Positions 54,700 to 63,082 of a stretch of DNA of 64,000 nt are shown here, one piece after another. The position numbers and the translations under genes were made by a program. Within the stretch, counting starts at the first letter, position 1. The number at the start of each line of letters is the position of its first letter. The notes below the pieces were generated by a model. That model searched no databases. It saw only the letters and a program-made list of their open reading frames with translations, and had not been told where the DNA came from. Source of the DNA: JAYZAP01 sp964645285 (lineage in GTDB: Bacteria; Pseudomonadota; Alphaproteobacteria; JAAXGF01); contig CAZYDR010000001.1 in assembly GCA_964645285.1 (NCBI GenBank), forward strand, positions 1 to 64,000, given 5' to 3'.

Positions 54700-55800
54700 T
54701 CAGACGTTAAACCGGAATAGCATGATGTCGCCGTCGCAGACCTGGTAGTCGCGGCCTTCGAGGCGCATTTTGCCGGCGTCCTTGGATGCCTGCTCGCCGC
54801 CGAGTTCGATGTAGGTATGGTAGGGTATGACCTCGGCGCGGATAAAACCCTTGGCGAAATCGGTATGGATCGAGCCCGCCGCCTCCACCGCCGAGGCGCC
54901 GTCGGAGACGGTCCAGGCTCGGGTTTCCTTCTCACCGGCGGTAAGGAAGGTGATCAGGCCGAGCAGGCGGTAGCCGGCGTCGATTACCCGATTAAGGCCC
55001 GGCGCCTCGAGCCCGAGCATGTCGAGATAATCGGCCCGCGCTTCGGCGTCGTCCATGGCCGAAAGGTGGGCCTCGATCTCGGCGGCGATGACCACCGCCT
55101 CGGCGCCCTCGCCCCGGGCATGGTCGATGACCGCCCAGGCGTGGGCGTTGCCGTCGGCCGCCGACCCTTCATCGACGTTGCAGACGTACATGACCGGCTT
55201 GGCGGTGAGCAGCTGTAGCGAACGGTAAATCACCGCCTCGTCCTTGCTCGGCGTCACCTCCCGGGCCGGCTTGCCGGCCCGCAAGGCCTCGAGCACCCGC
55301 TCGACCACCGGCCATTCCTTCTTGGCCTCCGGGTTGCCGATACGGCCCTGCTTGGCTAGGTTTTCGGCCCGGCTCTCAATACTTTCCAGGTCGGCCAGCA
55401 TGAGCTCGGTATCGATGGTCTCAATATCGCGCAGGGGGTCGATAGAACCCTCCACATGGGTAACATCGCCGCTTTCGTAGCAGCGCACCACATGGACCAG
55501 GGCGTCGACTTCGCGAACGTGACCGAGAAACTTGTTGCCGAGACCCTCACCCTGACTGGCGCCGCGCACCAGACCGGCGATATCGACAAACTCCATCTGG
55601 GTCGCCACAACCTTTGCCGAGCGCGCCACTCGTGCGAGTTCATCGAGGCGCACGTCGGGGACCGCGACCCGCGCCACGTTGGGTTCGATGGTGCAGAATG
55701 GATAGTTCACCGCCGCCGCGTTGGCGGTCGAGGTCAGGGCATTGAACAGGGTCGACTTGCCAACATTGGGCAGGCCGACGATACCACACTTAAACCCCAT
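54700..55800 (-). CDS. ychF: Redox-regulated ATPase YchF (Obg-related)
   Basis: A 366-aa Obg-family P-loop protein: G1 '[15 protein letters not shown]', G3 '[20 protein letters not shown]' (with the NxxE-type nucleotide specificity that favours ATP), then a coiled-coil segment and a C-terminal TGS domain ending '[18 protein letters not shown]'. It binds ribosomes and takes part in stress control. It overlaps pth by 11 nt, the standard alphaproteobacterial order pth-ychF. Confidence 0.96.
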   Translation of the reverse strand: MGFKCGIVGLPNVGKSTLFNALTSTANAAAVNYPFCTIEPNVARVAVPDVRLDELARVARSAKVVATQMEFVDIAGLVRGASQGEGLGNKFLGHVREVDALVHVVRCYESGDVTHVEGSIDPLRDIETIDTELMLADLESIESRAENLAKQGRIGNPEAKKEWPVVERVLEALRAGKPAREVTPSKDEAVIYRSLQLLTAKPVMYVCNVDEGSAADGNAHAWAVIDHARGEGAEAVVIAAEIEAHLSAMDDAEARADYLDMLGLEAPGLNRVIDAGYRLLGLITFLTAGEKETRAWTVSDGASAVEAAGSIHTDFAKGFIRAEVIPYHTYIELGGEQASKDAGKMRLEGRDYQVCDGDIMLFRFNV

Positions 55801-56401
55801 TGCCGCCGCCCCCTTTATCAGTCTTCGGCTCCGACGGACGCGTCAACAGGGCAACACGGGTCATGAAGCCCGAATCGTCACCCTGGACCAGCAAAGGGAG
55901 CGCATAGGCAACCGCGTCAATCAGCGGGTCGATCCATTGGCGGTCGGCCTTGGCGAAATCGTTCAACACGTATCCAATAACCTTGTTCTTGTCGCCCGGA
56001 TGGTCGATGCCGAACCGCACCCGGCGGTAGTCCGGCCCGATGTGGGCGGTAATGCTCTTAAGGCCGTTGTGACCGGCGCTACCGCCCCCGGTCTTGACCT
56101 TGAGCCGCCCGGACCCGAGGTCGAGTTCGTCGTGAATCACCACGATGTCCGATAGCGCCAGCTTGTAGAACCGCATGGCGGCGCCGACCGCATGGCCCGA
56201 CTCGTTCATGAAGGTGGTGGGTTTGAGCACCAAGACCTTTTCGCCGTCGACCACGCCTTCGAAGGCCTCGCCCTGAAAACGCCGACGTGGCGCCGAGAAA
56301 CGGTGACGGCGGACAATCTCGTCCGCCGCCATGAAGCCAATATTGTGTCGGTTGTTGGCGTAGCCCGGACCGGGATTGCCGAGGCCAACGACGAGCAGCA
56401 T
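55790..56401 (-). CDS. pth: Peptidyl-tRNA hydrolase
   Basis: A 203-aa esterase that frees tRNA from stalled peptidyl-tRNA. '[22 protein letters not shown]' contains Asn10 and catalytic His19; '[13 protein letters not shown]' and '[20 protein letters not shown]' hold the other active-site residues. Downstream of rplY (23-nt gap) and overlapping ychF. Confidence 0.96.
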   Translation of the reverse strand: MLLVVGLGNPGPGYANNRHNIGFMAADEIVRRHRFSAPRRRFQGEAFEGVVDGEKVLVLKPTTFMNESGHAVGAAMRFYKLALSDIVVIHDELDLGSGRLKVKTGGGSAGHNGLKSITAHIGPDYRRVRFGIDHPGDKNKVIGYVLNDFAKADRQWIDPLIDAVAYALPLLVQGDDSGFMTRVALLTRPSEPKTDKGGGGNGV

Positions 56402-56424
56402 AAGAAACCGAGGTGCCGGCGGGG

Positions 56425-57126
56425 TTACTCGTTCCCGCCTTCGCTCTCGCCGCCTTCTTCGCCTTCGCCGCCTTCGCCTTCCTCGCCCTCTTCACCTTCG
56501 ATGCCTTCGCCTTCCTCGCCCTCAAGGCCTTCTTCTTCCTCGGGCTCGGGCTCGACGACAATGGTCGGGGCCGCGATGGTGGCAATGGTGAAGTCACGGT
56601 CGGTGATGGTGGGTTCGCAATCCGCTGGCAGGGTAACGCTGCTAATGTGCACGCCGTCACCGATTTCCAGGCCGGTCAGATCAATCACAATCGATTCGGG
56701 GATCGACGCCGCCGGGCAAACCAGCTCGATTTCGTAGCGTACCACGTTGAGCACGCCGCCCGACTTGAGCCCCGGGCACTCTTCCTCGTTGATGAAGTCG
56801 ACACCGACGTTGACGGTAATGGTGGCGCCGGCGGCGATGCGCAGGAAATCCACATGCATGGGCACGCCGGTGACCGGGTGGCGTTGCACCTCGCGAGGCA
56901 GCACGCGCTCAGCCGAGCCGGCGACGTCGACGTCATAGAGCCTGAGATAGAAACCGCTGTCGGCCAGTTCGCGCCGCAAATCCAGGGCATCGAGCGAAAT
57001 CGCCAACGGGTCCTTCTTGTCGCCATAAATGACGGCGGGCACGCGGCCGTCCCGGCGCAACGCCCGGGCCGGACCCTTGCCGGCTTCCTCGCGCGACTGG
57101 GCTGCGAGATTTGCTACATCGGCCAT
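56425..57126 (-). CDS. rplY: 50S ribosomal protein L25/general stress protein Ctc, with long acidic tail
   Basis: A 233-aa TL5/CTC-type L25 that binds 5S rRNA. The N-terminal domain starts '[22 protein letters not shown]' and the beta-barrel domain follows ('[21 protein letters not shown]'). The last ~45 residues are almost only Glu and Gly, with a few Ser and Pro, longer than in most relatives. Good AGGAG site before ATG 57126. Order prs-rplY-pth-ychF is conserved in Alphaproteobacteria. Confidence 0.95.
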   Translation of the reverse strand: MADVANLAAQSREEAGKGPARALRRDGRVPAVIYGDKKDPLAISLDALDLRRELADSGFYLRLYDVDVAGSAERVLPREVQRHPVTGVPMHVDFLRIAAGATITVNVGVDFINEEECPGLKSGGVLNVVRYEIELVCPAASIPESIVIDLTGLEIGDGVHISSVTLPADCEPTITDRDFTIATIAAPTIVVEPEPEEEEGLEGEEGEGIEGEEGEEGEGGEGEEGGESEGGNE

Positions 57127-57204
57127 CGGTCTTCTCCTCTTGCTGTCGCCTTAACGACGACCACCGCCACGAAGGCGGCTCCAAATTCTGTCAATCGGCC
57201 AGGC

Positions 57205-58137
57205 CTAGTCGAACAGGCTCGAAACCGAACTCTCGTCACTGATCCGGCGCATAGCCTCGGCGATCAGCGGGGCGATGGTAATCACCCGGATTTTCGGCGA
57301 ATTAAGCACAGCCTCGGTCGGTTCGATGCTGTCCGTCACCGTCAAATATTCAAGCGCCGAGTTCTCAACCCTGTCCACCGCGCTACCCGACAGCACGCCA
57401 TGGCTGATATGGGCTGACACCGAGGCCGCCCCGGCTTCTCGAAGCGCGGCGGCGGCGTTACACAACGTACCGCCGGAGTCCACCATATCGTCAATGATGA
57501 TGCAACGCCGGCCTACGACGTCGCCAATTATGTTCATCACTTCCGAAACACCCGCCCGTTCGCGCCGCTTATCGACGATAGCGAGATCGCCGTCAAGCCG
57601 TTTGGCGATGCCGCGGGTACGAATGATGCCGCCGGCGTCGGGCGATACGAAGGTCAGGTCGTCGCCGTTGAAGTTGTCCAGCAGGTCCTTCTCGAACACC
57701 GGCGAGGTAAACAGGTTGTCCACCGGGATGTCGAAGAAGCCCTGAATCTGCCCAGCATGGAGTTCCAGGGTCAGCACCCGGTCGGCCCCGGCCTCGGTAA
57801 TCAGGTTGGCCACCAGCTTGGCCGAAATCGGCGTCCGGGGGCCGGCCTTGCGGTCCTGGCGGCCGTATCCGAAGTAAGGCATGACGGCGGTAATGCGGCT
57901 GGCCGAGGCGCGGCGGATGGCGTCGATGCAGACCAGCAACTCCATCAGATTGTCATTGGCCGGAAACGCCGTTGACTGGATCAGGAAGATATCCTCGCCG
58001 CGCATGTTCTCTTCGATCTCGACGAACACTTCCATGTCCGCGAAGCGTCGAATGCCGGCCTTGACCAGGGGCATATCGAGGGATACCGCGATGGCCTCGG
58101 CAAGCGGCCGATTGCTGTTGCCAGCCAATAGTCTCAT
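57205..58137 (-). CDS. prs: Ribose-phosphate pyrophosphokinase
   Basis: A 310-aa PRPP synthase. '[15 protein letters not shown]', '[27 protein letters not shown]', '[12 protein letters not shown]' and the PRPP loop '[18 protein letters not shown]' are diagnostic. The start is ATG 58137; an upstream frame to 58299 lacks family sequence. It makes PRPP for nucleotide synthesis, used by apt above. First of the prs-rplY-pth-ychF group. Confidence 0.96.
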   Translation of the reverse strand: MRLLAGNSNRPLAEAIAVSLDMPLVKAGIRRFADMEVFVEIEENMRGEDIFLIQSTAFPANDNLMELLVCIDAIRRASASRITAVMPYFGYGRQDRKAGPRTPISAKLVANLITEAGADRVLTLELHAGQIQGFFDIPVDNLFTSPVFEKDLLDNFNGDDLTFVSPDAGGIIRTRGIAKRLDGDLAIVDKRRERAGVSEVMNIIGDVVGRRCIIIDDMVDSGGTLCNAAAALREAGAASVSAHISHGVLSGSAVDRVENSALEYLTVTDSIEPTEAVLNSPKIRVITIAPLIAEAMRRISDESSVSSLFD

Positions 58138-58291
58138 GGGGAATTTCCTTGGTCGCGACGCCCGTCCAAACGGCTGGAATGAGGGGTGCCAAATCACCCA
58201 GCCAACGACGCGGCGAACTGTACCAAAGGGCCTCGTGAGATTCAACGACAATGGCGACTTCTTACCATCGGTGATGAAGAATGACCGATGG

Positions 58292-58342
58292 GCGTTCAAT
58301 CGCCACGCAGGCGGTTCTTGTAAGCGCGTTCAAGCGCCACGC
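58292..58342. repeat. Tandem pair of the dispersed GCGTTCAA(T/G)CGCCACGC repeat
   Basis: One 17-base copy lies at 58292-58308 (one mismatch) and another at 58326-58342, starts 34 nt apart; the second extends to a 21-base exact match (58322-58342) with 2285-2305. They lie in the 289-nt spacer between prs and the lipoprotein gene, which otherwise shows no gene. Confidence 0.75.
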
Positions 58343-58426
58343 GGGCTGGCGCCAAACGGTCGGCGACGCGCGATCGCGCTTGCCGGCAGTCAAAGATGAC
58401 CGCCGGAATAAGACCACCTAGTCTTG

Positions 58427-59224
58427 CTACAGGCCGCTCCGGTCGAGCAGATCGAGCACGCCGGCGGCGCCACCGTCGGCGATGGCCGCCGCGATATTGC
58501 CCCATTCGCCATACAGGGTACCGGCGGGCAAGGTATTGGCCTGGTTGATGATGCCAAGACGTTGGCCATCGGGCTTAAGTACTTCCCACACCACTTCGAT
58601 GCGCTGAACGCCGGGCTCCGCATCGGACATGATCACGGTTCCGAGCACCAGAAGCGTGCCCTCGCCGGGCTCGGCCGCCAGCGTCGCCCCGCGCCATTCC
58701 AGGGCTCCGGCCATGGCCCGCGCCAGGGCCATGCGGCCGTTGCCCGGCGCGCCGGTGATGGGTGCGACGACTAGCGCCGGTCGCGGCGCGGCGACCACCG
58801 GCGGCGCCATGTCGCGGCCAAGCAGCGCCAGCACCCGCAGCGCCGCGTCATGCGCCAGAGAGTCAAACGCCGCGCCGGCCACTGCCGATTGTTCGAATTC
58901 ACCCAGGGTCTCGCCCTGGGCGTCGCTCAGGGTCCAAACGAAGGTCGCACCCCCGATACCGCTATCGCAATTGAGCCACAGACTGCCCAGGTTGCCGCCG
59001 GCGGCGCTGGCCGGCACCTGGGCGTCGCCGAGCGCGTCGATGACGGCCGCGCCCAATGTCGGATCACATGGGCTGCCATCGACCACCACGCCGGTGGCGT
59101 CGGCGGGCCGCAACGCCGTCGGTGCGGTCGCATCGCCGGCATCATGAGCGAAAGGCTGGGGCAATTGGCCGCAGGCGCCAAGCGCCAAGGTCAGGGCCAA
59201 TGCAATCAGACGGCTAGAAAACAC
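58427..59224 (-). CDS. Putative lipoprotein of unknown function
   Basis: A 265-aa protein with a lipoprotein signal: 'SSRLIALALTLALGACGQL', lipobox LGAC, so Cys18 is the lipid site. The mature part begins with a low-complexity linker and then repeats of 'PALVVAPITGAPGNGRMALARAMAGAL', 'GTVIMSDAEPGVQRIEVVWEV', suggesting a beta-rich domain. I recognise no named family. An M24-family gene lies upstream with a 59-nt gap that holds a tiny frame. Confidence 0.8.
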   Translation of the reverse strand: MFSSRLIALALTLALGACGQLPQPFAHDAGDATAPTALRPADATGVVVDGSPCDPTLGAAVIDALGDAQVPASAAGGNLGSLWLNCDSGIGGATFVWTLSDAQGETLGEFEQSAVAGAAFDSLAHDAALRVLALLGRDMAPPVVAAPRPALVVAPITGAPGNGRMALARAMAGALEWRGATLAAEPGEGTLLVLGTVIMSDAEPGVQRIEVVWEVLKPDGQRLGIINQANTLPAGTLYGEWGNIAAAIADGGAAGVLDLLDRSGL

Positions 59225-59279
59225 AGCTCGCCAGCAGGCCGAGCGCCAGAACCGCCAGAAATATGAGCAGATGCGGCAC
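59214..59279 (-). CDS. Possible 21-aa hydrophobic peptide between the M24 and lipoprotein genes
   Basis: A minus-strand frame from GTG 59279 to TAG 59214 reads 'VPHLLIFLAVLALGLLASCVF', a single hydrophobic helix ending in a lipobox-like LASC. It begins 4 nt after the M24 stop and overlaps the lipoprotein start by 11 nt, so it could be a real micro-protein or just a coupling leader. No ribosome-binding site is visible. Confidence 0.3.
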   Translation of the reverse strand: MPHLLIFLAVLALGLLASCVF

Positions 59280-59283
59280 GGTG

Positions 59284-60435
59284 TCAGTTGACCACGAGAT
59301 CGAGGGCGGTGGACGACAGGCGTTCGCAGCCGGTCTCGGTGACCCGCACGGTTTCACCCAGGGCAATGGCCAGGCCGCGGTCGCTGTCGAGGATCATGGG
59401 GTGCATGAAGAACACCATGTTGGGCTCGGCGATGACCGGATTGTCGGCATAGAACATGGGCCAGTCCATCCAGTTGGGGGAGAATGTGGTACCCAGACTG
59501 TAGCCACAGGCGTTGAGCCGATGGGCGCCGTAGCCGGCATCGTCGAACACCCGGGCATGGGCGTCGAACACCTCGCCCACCGGGCGGCCCGGCTTGAGCG
59601 CCTCCTGACAGGCCAGCAGGGCGTCATGACAGGCCTTGTGCATGTCGCGGTGGTCCTCGCTGGCGCGTCCGGTCAGCACGGTTCGCATGAGCGCCGCATG
59701 GTAGTGGCGATAGGCGCCGGCGAATTCGATCATCAACTGGTCTTCCGGGTCGATATGGCGGCGGCCGCTGAAGTAGCGACACAACAAGGCGCCGGCCCCG
59801 GAGCCGATGATGAACTCGTTGCCCGGATAGTCGCCGCCGCCCTTGAACACGGCGCCCTGCATGGCGGCCAGGATGTCGCCCTCGAAGGCGCCGGCCACGG
59901 TCAACCGGTTGGCTTCATCAAGGGCGGCATCGCCGAGTTCGGCGGCGCGCCGCACATAGTCCATCTCGGCCGGGCTCTTAACGACGCGCAGACGGCTGAC
60001 CAACTCCGAAGCATCATCGAGAGTGCAGAAACCATCCAGGGTCGCTTCGACCATGCGCCAGCTTCGTCCGGTCAGGCCATAAGCCTCGAACTCGATACCG
60101 AGCTTGCGACCCTTACAACCGTGCTCATCGAGGATCGCCTTGAGGTCTTCGGCCGGGGTCGCACCGTCACGATCGACCCAGACCCGGATGTCCTCAAGGG
60201 TCGATGTATGCCGCGCCTGGCGAAGGTCGGGTGAGCGAGTCAGCAAAGTCATGGCGCCGTCGGCGCCAATATAGAGACATTGGAAAAAAACAAAGCCGAA
60301 GGTGTCGTAGCCGGTCAGGTAGAACATGCTCTCCTGGCGAAACATCAACAGCCCATCGAGGCCGGCGGCGGTCATGGCGGCGATGGTCCGCGCCTGGCGC
60401 CCGGCGTATTCCTCGCGGCTAAAATGAAGCTCCAT
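59284..60435 (-). CDS. M24-family (creatinase/aminopeptidase P fold) protein lacking metal ligands
   Basis: A 383-aa pita-bread-fold protein with the creatinase N-terminal domain. The five metal ligands of Xaa-Pro peptidases are mostly gone: the first Asp is Glu237 ('MIEFAG'), the second reads Ala ('YHAALMRT', 247/248), the His of GHG is Tyr312 ('ACGYSLG'), and the fourth is not acidic ('FMHPMILD'); only Glu367 looks kept. That pattern resembles metal-free members such as creatinase, or the ectoine hydrolase DoeA branch. It may hydrolyse a C-N bond in a small osmolyte or creatine-like compound. pgeF ends 3 nt upstream. Confidence 0.88.
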   Translation of the reverse strand: MELHFSREEYAGRQARTIAAMTAAGLDGLLMFRQESMFYLTGYDTFGFVFFQCLYIGADGAMTLLTRSPDLRQARHTSTLEDIRVWVDRDGATPAEDLKAILDEHGCKGRKLGIEFEAYGLTGRSWRMVEATLDGFCTLDDASELVSRLRVVKSPAEMDYVRRAAELGDAALDEANRLTVAGAFEGDILAAMQGAVFKGGGDYPGNEFIIGSGAGALLCRYFSGRRHIDPEDQLMIEFAGAYRHYHAALMRTVLTGRASEDHRDMHKACHDALLACQEALKPGRPVGEVFDAHARVFDDAGYGAHRLNACGYSLGTTFSPNWMDWPMFYADNPVIAEPNMVFFMHPMILDSDRGLAIALGETVRVTETGCERLSSTALDLVVN

Positions 60436-60438
60436 GTC

Positions 60439-61194
60439 CTAGTCCTCTCCCAGTGCCACCAAAGAAATCAAACGCCCGTAGTCGACCTCGCCCGCATGAC
60501 AGGTCCGGCGATAGCTGAAAAACAGCGCCTCGTCGGCACAGGTATCGAGCGCCAGAACCTCGACCGACGCAAGCCCCAGGGCGCCAAGGCGCATGGCCAC
60601 GTAACCGGGAAGGTCGAACATGTAATGGTCGTCGCGGGCCGATAGCACGAAATACCCGGCGTTGGCGCCATCCGCCGCCACGAACCTCTGCTGGAACTCG
60701 GGCCCGACCTCGTAGGACGCCTGGGCGATACAGGGACCCACCACCGCCACGGTCTCAGCCGCCGTGGCGCCCAGGGCCGCCATGCCCGCAAAGGCCGCGT
60801 CGGTGACCCCGTCGAGGGCGCCGCGCCAGCCGGCGTGGGCGGCGCCGATGACCCGGGCGCTACGGTCGGCGAACAGCACCGGCGCGCAGTCGGCGGTCAA
60901 TACCCCAAGGGCGATGCCGAAACGGTTGCTGACCATGGCGTCGGCCTGGGGGGCATCGCCGGGCGCCCAGGGTTCGGTAACCGTGACACAGCGCGCCGAA
61001 TGGCATTGGTAGGCGGTGACCAGCGTATCCGCGCCGAGACGGGCCATGGCGCGGTTGCGATTCTCGGCCACCGACGCGGCGTCGTCGCCGGAGCCGAAGC
61101 CACAGTTGCGCGATGCGAACAGGCCCTGGCTGACGCCGCCCTTGCGGGTGAAGAAGCCGTGACGCACGCCAGCCAATGCCGCGGCCTCGATCAT
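60439..61194 (-). CDS. pgeF: Peptidoglycan editing factor PgeF (laccase-domain, YfiH)
   Basis: A 251-aa protein of the DUF152/YfiH family, which removes misincorporated serine from peptidoglycan precursors and binds copper or zinc. 'HGFFTRKGGVSQGLF', 'TADCAPVLFAD' and 'GAAHAGWRGALDG' give the metal-binding Cys and His. It overlaps the methyltransferase gene by 4 nt (ATGA). Confidence 0.94.
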   Translation of the reverse strand: MIEAAALAGVRHGFFTRKGGVSQGLFASRNCGFGSGDDAASVAENRNRAMARLGADTLVTAYQCHSARCVTVTEPWAPGDAPQADAMVSNRFGIALGVLTADCAPVLFADRSARVIGAAHAGWRGALDGVTDAAFAGMAALGATAAETVAVVGPCIAQASYEVGPEFQQRFVAADGANAGYFVLSARDDHYMFDLPGYVAMRLGALGLASVEVLALDTCADEALFFSYRRTCHAGEVDYGRLISLVALGED

Positions 61195-62282
61195 GATACC
61201 GCCTCGAACCCGGCCGGAGCCGGCGCATCCAGAGGCGCAATGGCCAGGGCCTTGAATAGGCTGCCCATCTCGCCGGCGCCAATAAGTCGCTCCAGGGCGG
61301 TCTCGATATTCTCACGCTGAATGGCGTTGCCGCTCTTGGCGAGAGTCGCCGCCCGTGCCTCGATGCCAAGGGCCAACAGAAAATCACCCTGATTTACCGG
61401 GCCGTGGGCGGCGGCTCCGGCCTCCTCGGCAACTCTGGCGACGGTAGTAAAATCGACCTTGGCCGAAAGGTCGGCCTCGCCGGGGTCGTCGAGCACATGA
61501 TGATGGCCGTGGCGGCGCACCGCCTGAAAGGTATCGCCGAGGGGACCATGGTCCGACGCGTAGTCGATAATCAACGCCAGGCCGCCCTGGGCCGCTACCC
61601 GCCGGGCGATCTCGTCGGTCAGGCTAATGGCCGCCGCTGACATCTCGGCGATACTGTTGAGCGGCGCCCCATCCACGGTGTCGGGCAGCAGGGCAAGGGC
61701 CGGCGTTGGCCGGTCGGCGAGGACGAAGCGAAACCCGTACCCCCGGCTTTCCGCGTCGACCAGCCGCTCGCGCCAGCCATGAAGGGTGCGCATGAACTGG
61801 TGGATCGGCAGCACGTCGTAGAGCTCGTTGGTGACCAGCAGCAGGGGTCCCTCGGGCACCCCGGCGAGGCTGTCGTGCCAGGTCACTGAGACCTTGGACA
61901 GGGCCTTGCGCTGCATGGCGCGGAGCGTCGGGCTGGTCTCGACCATGTGAACATCAAGCGCCGCGCGGCACGCCGGCACCGTTGCCATGGCGCGCAACGC
62001 ATCGGCCATCAGGGTGCCGCGGCCGGGGCCCATCTCAACCAGACGCACGGAATCGGGACAGCCCATATGCTGCCAGCCGGCGACACACCACAGACCGATC
62101 AGCTCGCCGAACATCTGGCTGACTTCGGGCGCGGTGACGAAGTCGCCTTCCATGCCCAACGGGTCGCGGTTGATGTAGTAGCCGTGCTCGGGATGGCCCA
62201 GCACCGTGGCCATGAAAGTCGCCACGGTCATCGGCCCGTGCATGGTAATTTCGTTGTGCAAATGCCGCGCCAGGGGCGTCAT
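61191..62282 (-). CDS. Class I SAM-dependent methyltransferase (MidA/NDUFAF7, COG1565)
   Basis: A 363-aa protein starting 'MTPLARHLHNEITMHGPMTVATFMATVLGHPEHGYY', the hallmark N-terminus of NDUFAF7, followed by 'GDFVTAPEVSQMFGELIGLW' and SAM motif 'LVEMGPGRGTLMADALR'. The mitochondrial relative methylates an arginine of the complex I 49-kDa subunit; a bacterial role in NADH dehydrogenase assembly is a fair guess. ATG 62282 overlaps the lgt stop by 4 nt. An upstream in-frame start at 62798 lies inside lgt and is rejected. Confidence 0.92.
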   Translation of the reverse strand: MTPLARHLHNEITMHGPMTVATFMATVLGHPEHGYYINRDPLGMEGDFVTAPEVSQMFGELIGLWCVAGWQHMGCPDSVRLVEMGPGRGTLMADALRAMATVPACRAALDVHMVETSPTLRAMQRKALSKVSVTWHDSLAGVPEGPLLLVTNELYDVLPIHQFMRTLHGWRERLVDAESRGYGFRFVLADRPTPALALLPDTVDGAPLNSIAEMSAAAISLTDEIARRVAAQGGLALIIDYASDHGPLGDTFQAVRRHGHHHVLDDPGEADLSAKVDFTTVARVAEEAGAAAHGPVNQGDFLLALGIEARAATLAKSGNAIQRENIETALERLIGAGEMGSLFKALAIAPLDAPAPAGFEAVS

Positions 62283-63082
62283 GACGACTGTGGCCGGGCG
62301 CGGCGCAGCATCAGCCACAGGCCGAAAGCGATAGCCGGCAGGGAAAGCAGCTGGCCCAGGGTGGCGCCGCCGATGAGAAAACCCAGGTAGGCGTCGGGCT
62401 CGCGGAAGAATTCGACGAAGATGCGGGCGAGGCCGTAGCCACAGAAAAATACCCCGGCAATAAAACCGTGGCGTTGGCGCAGGCTGGTCAAACGCCACAG
62501 GGCCAACAGCACCAGGAACAACACCGCCCCTTCGAGCAGCGCCTCGTAGATCTGGCTTGGGTGACGCGGCTCGGAGCCGCCATGGGGAAACATCACGGCC
62601 CAGGGCACGTCGCTCACCCGGCCCCATAGCTCGCCGTTGATGAAGTTGGCGATGCGCCCGAAAAACAGCCCGATGGGCGCGGCGCAGGCGATCAGGTCTG
62701 CTAGGGCGAACAGCGACAGACCGTGACGCCGGGCGAACAGTACCACCATCGCCATGACCCCCAGCAGACCGCCATGAAACGACATGCCACCCTGCCACAC
62801 GTACAGAATCTCGACCGGATCGGCCAGGTAGTAGCCGGGCTTATAGAACAAGGCATAGCCAAGCCGGCCGCCGAGGATAATGCCCAGCACGGTCCAGGAT
62901 ATGAAGTCGTCGATGGCCGCTCCGTCGGGCCCACCAGGCTGCTGCGGGGCGAGCCGCAGCATGTAACGCCAGCCGAGCAGGATGCCGGCCATGTAGGCCA
63001 GAGCGTACCAGCGGATGGCGAAGGGCCCGATCTCGACCACTACCGGATCGATCATGGGAAAGGGGATAGCCAGGGTGATCAT
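62279..63082 (-). CDS. lgt: Prolipoprotein diacylglyceryl transferase
   Basis: A 267-aa inner-membrane enzyme with seven hydrophobic helices and the Lgt signature 'GRIANFINGELWGR' (around 137-150). It attaches the lipid to prolipoproteins, such as the lipoprotein encoded at 58427-59224. The cluster lgt-methyltransferase-pgeF is a tight operon with 4-nt overlaps. hldD overlaps its start by 4 nt. Confidence 0.97.
   Translation of the reverse strand: MITLAIPFPMIDPVVVEIGPFAIRWYALAYMAGILLGWRYMLRLAPQQPGGPDGAAIDDFISWTVLGIILGGRLGYALFYKPGYYLADPVEILYVWQGGMSFHGGLLGVMAMVVLFARRHGLSLFALADLIACAAPIGLFFGRIANFINGELWGRVSDVPWAVMFPHGGSEPRHPSQIYEALLEGAVLFLVLLALWRLTSLRQRHGFIAGVFFCGYGLARIFVEFFREPDAYLGFLIGGATLGQLLSLPAIAFGLWLMLRRARPQSS

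Noticed and set aside
61191..62798. An extended methyltransferase frame starting inside lgt
   Set aside because: The extra 172 codons lie antiphase to lgt, and the NDUFAF7-type N-terminus begins exactly at ATG 62282.
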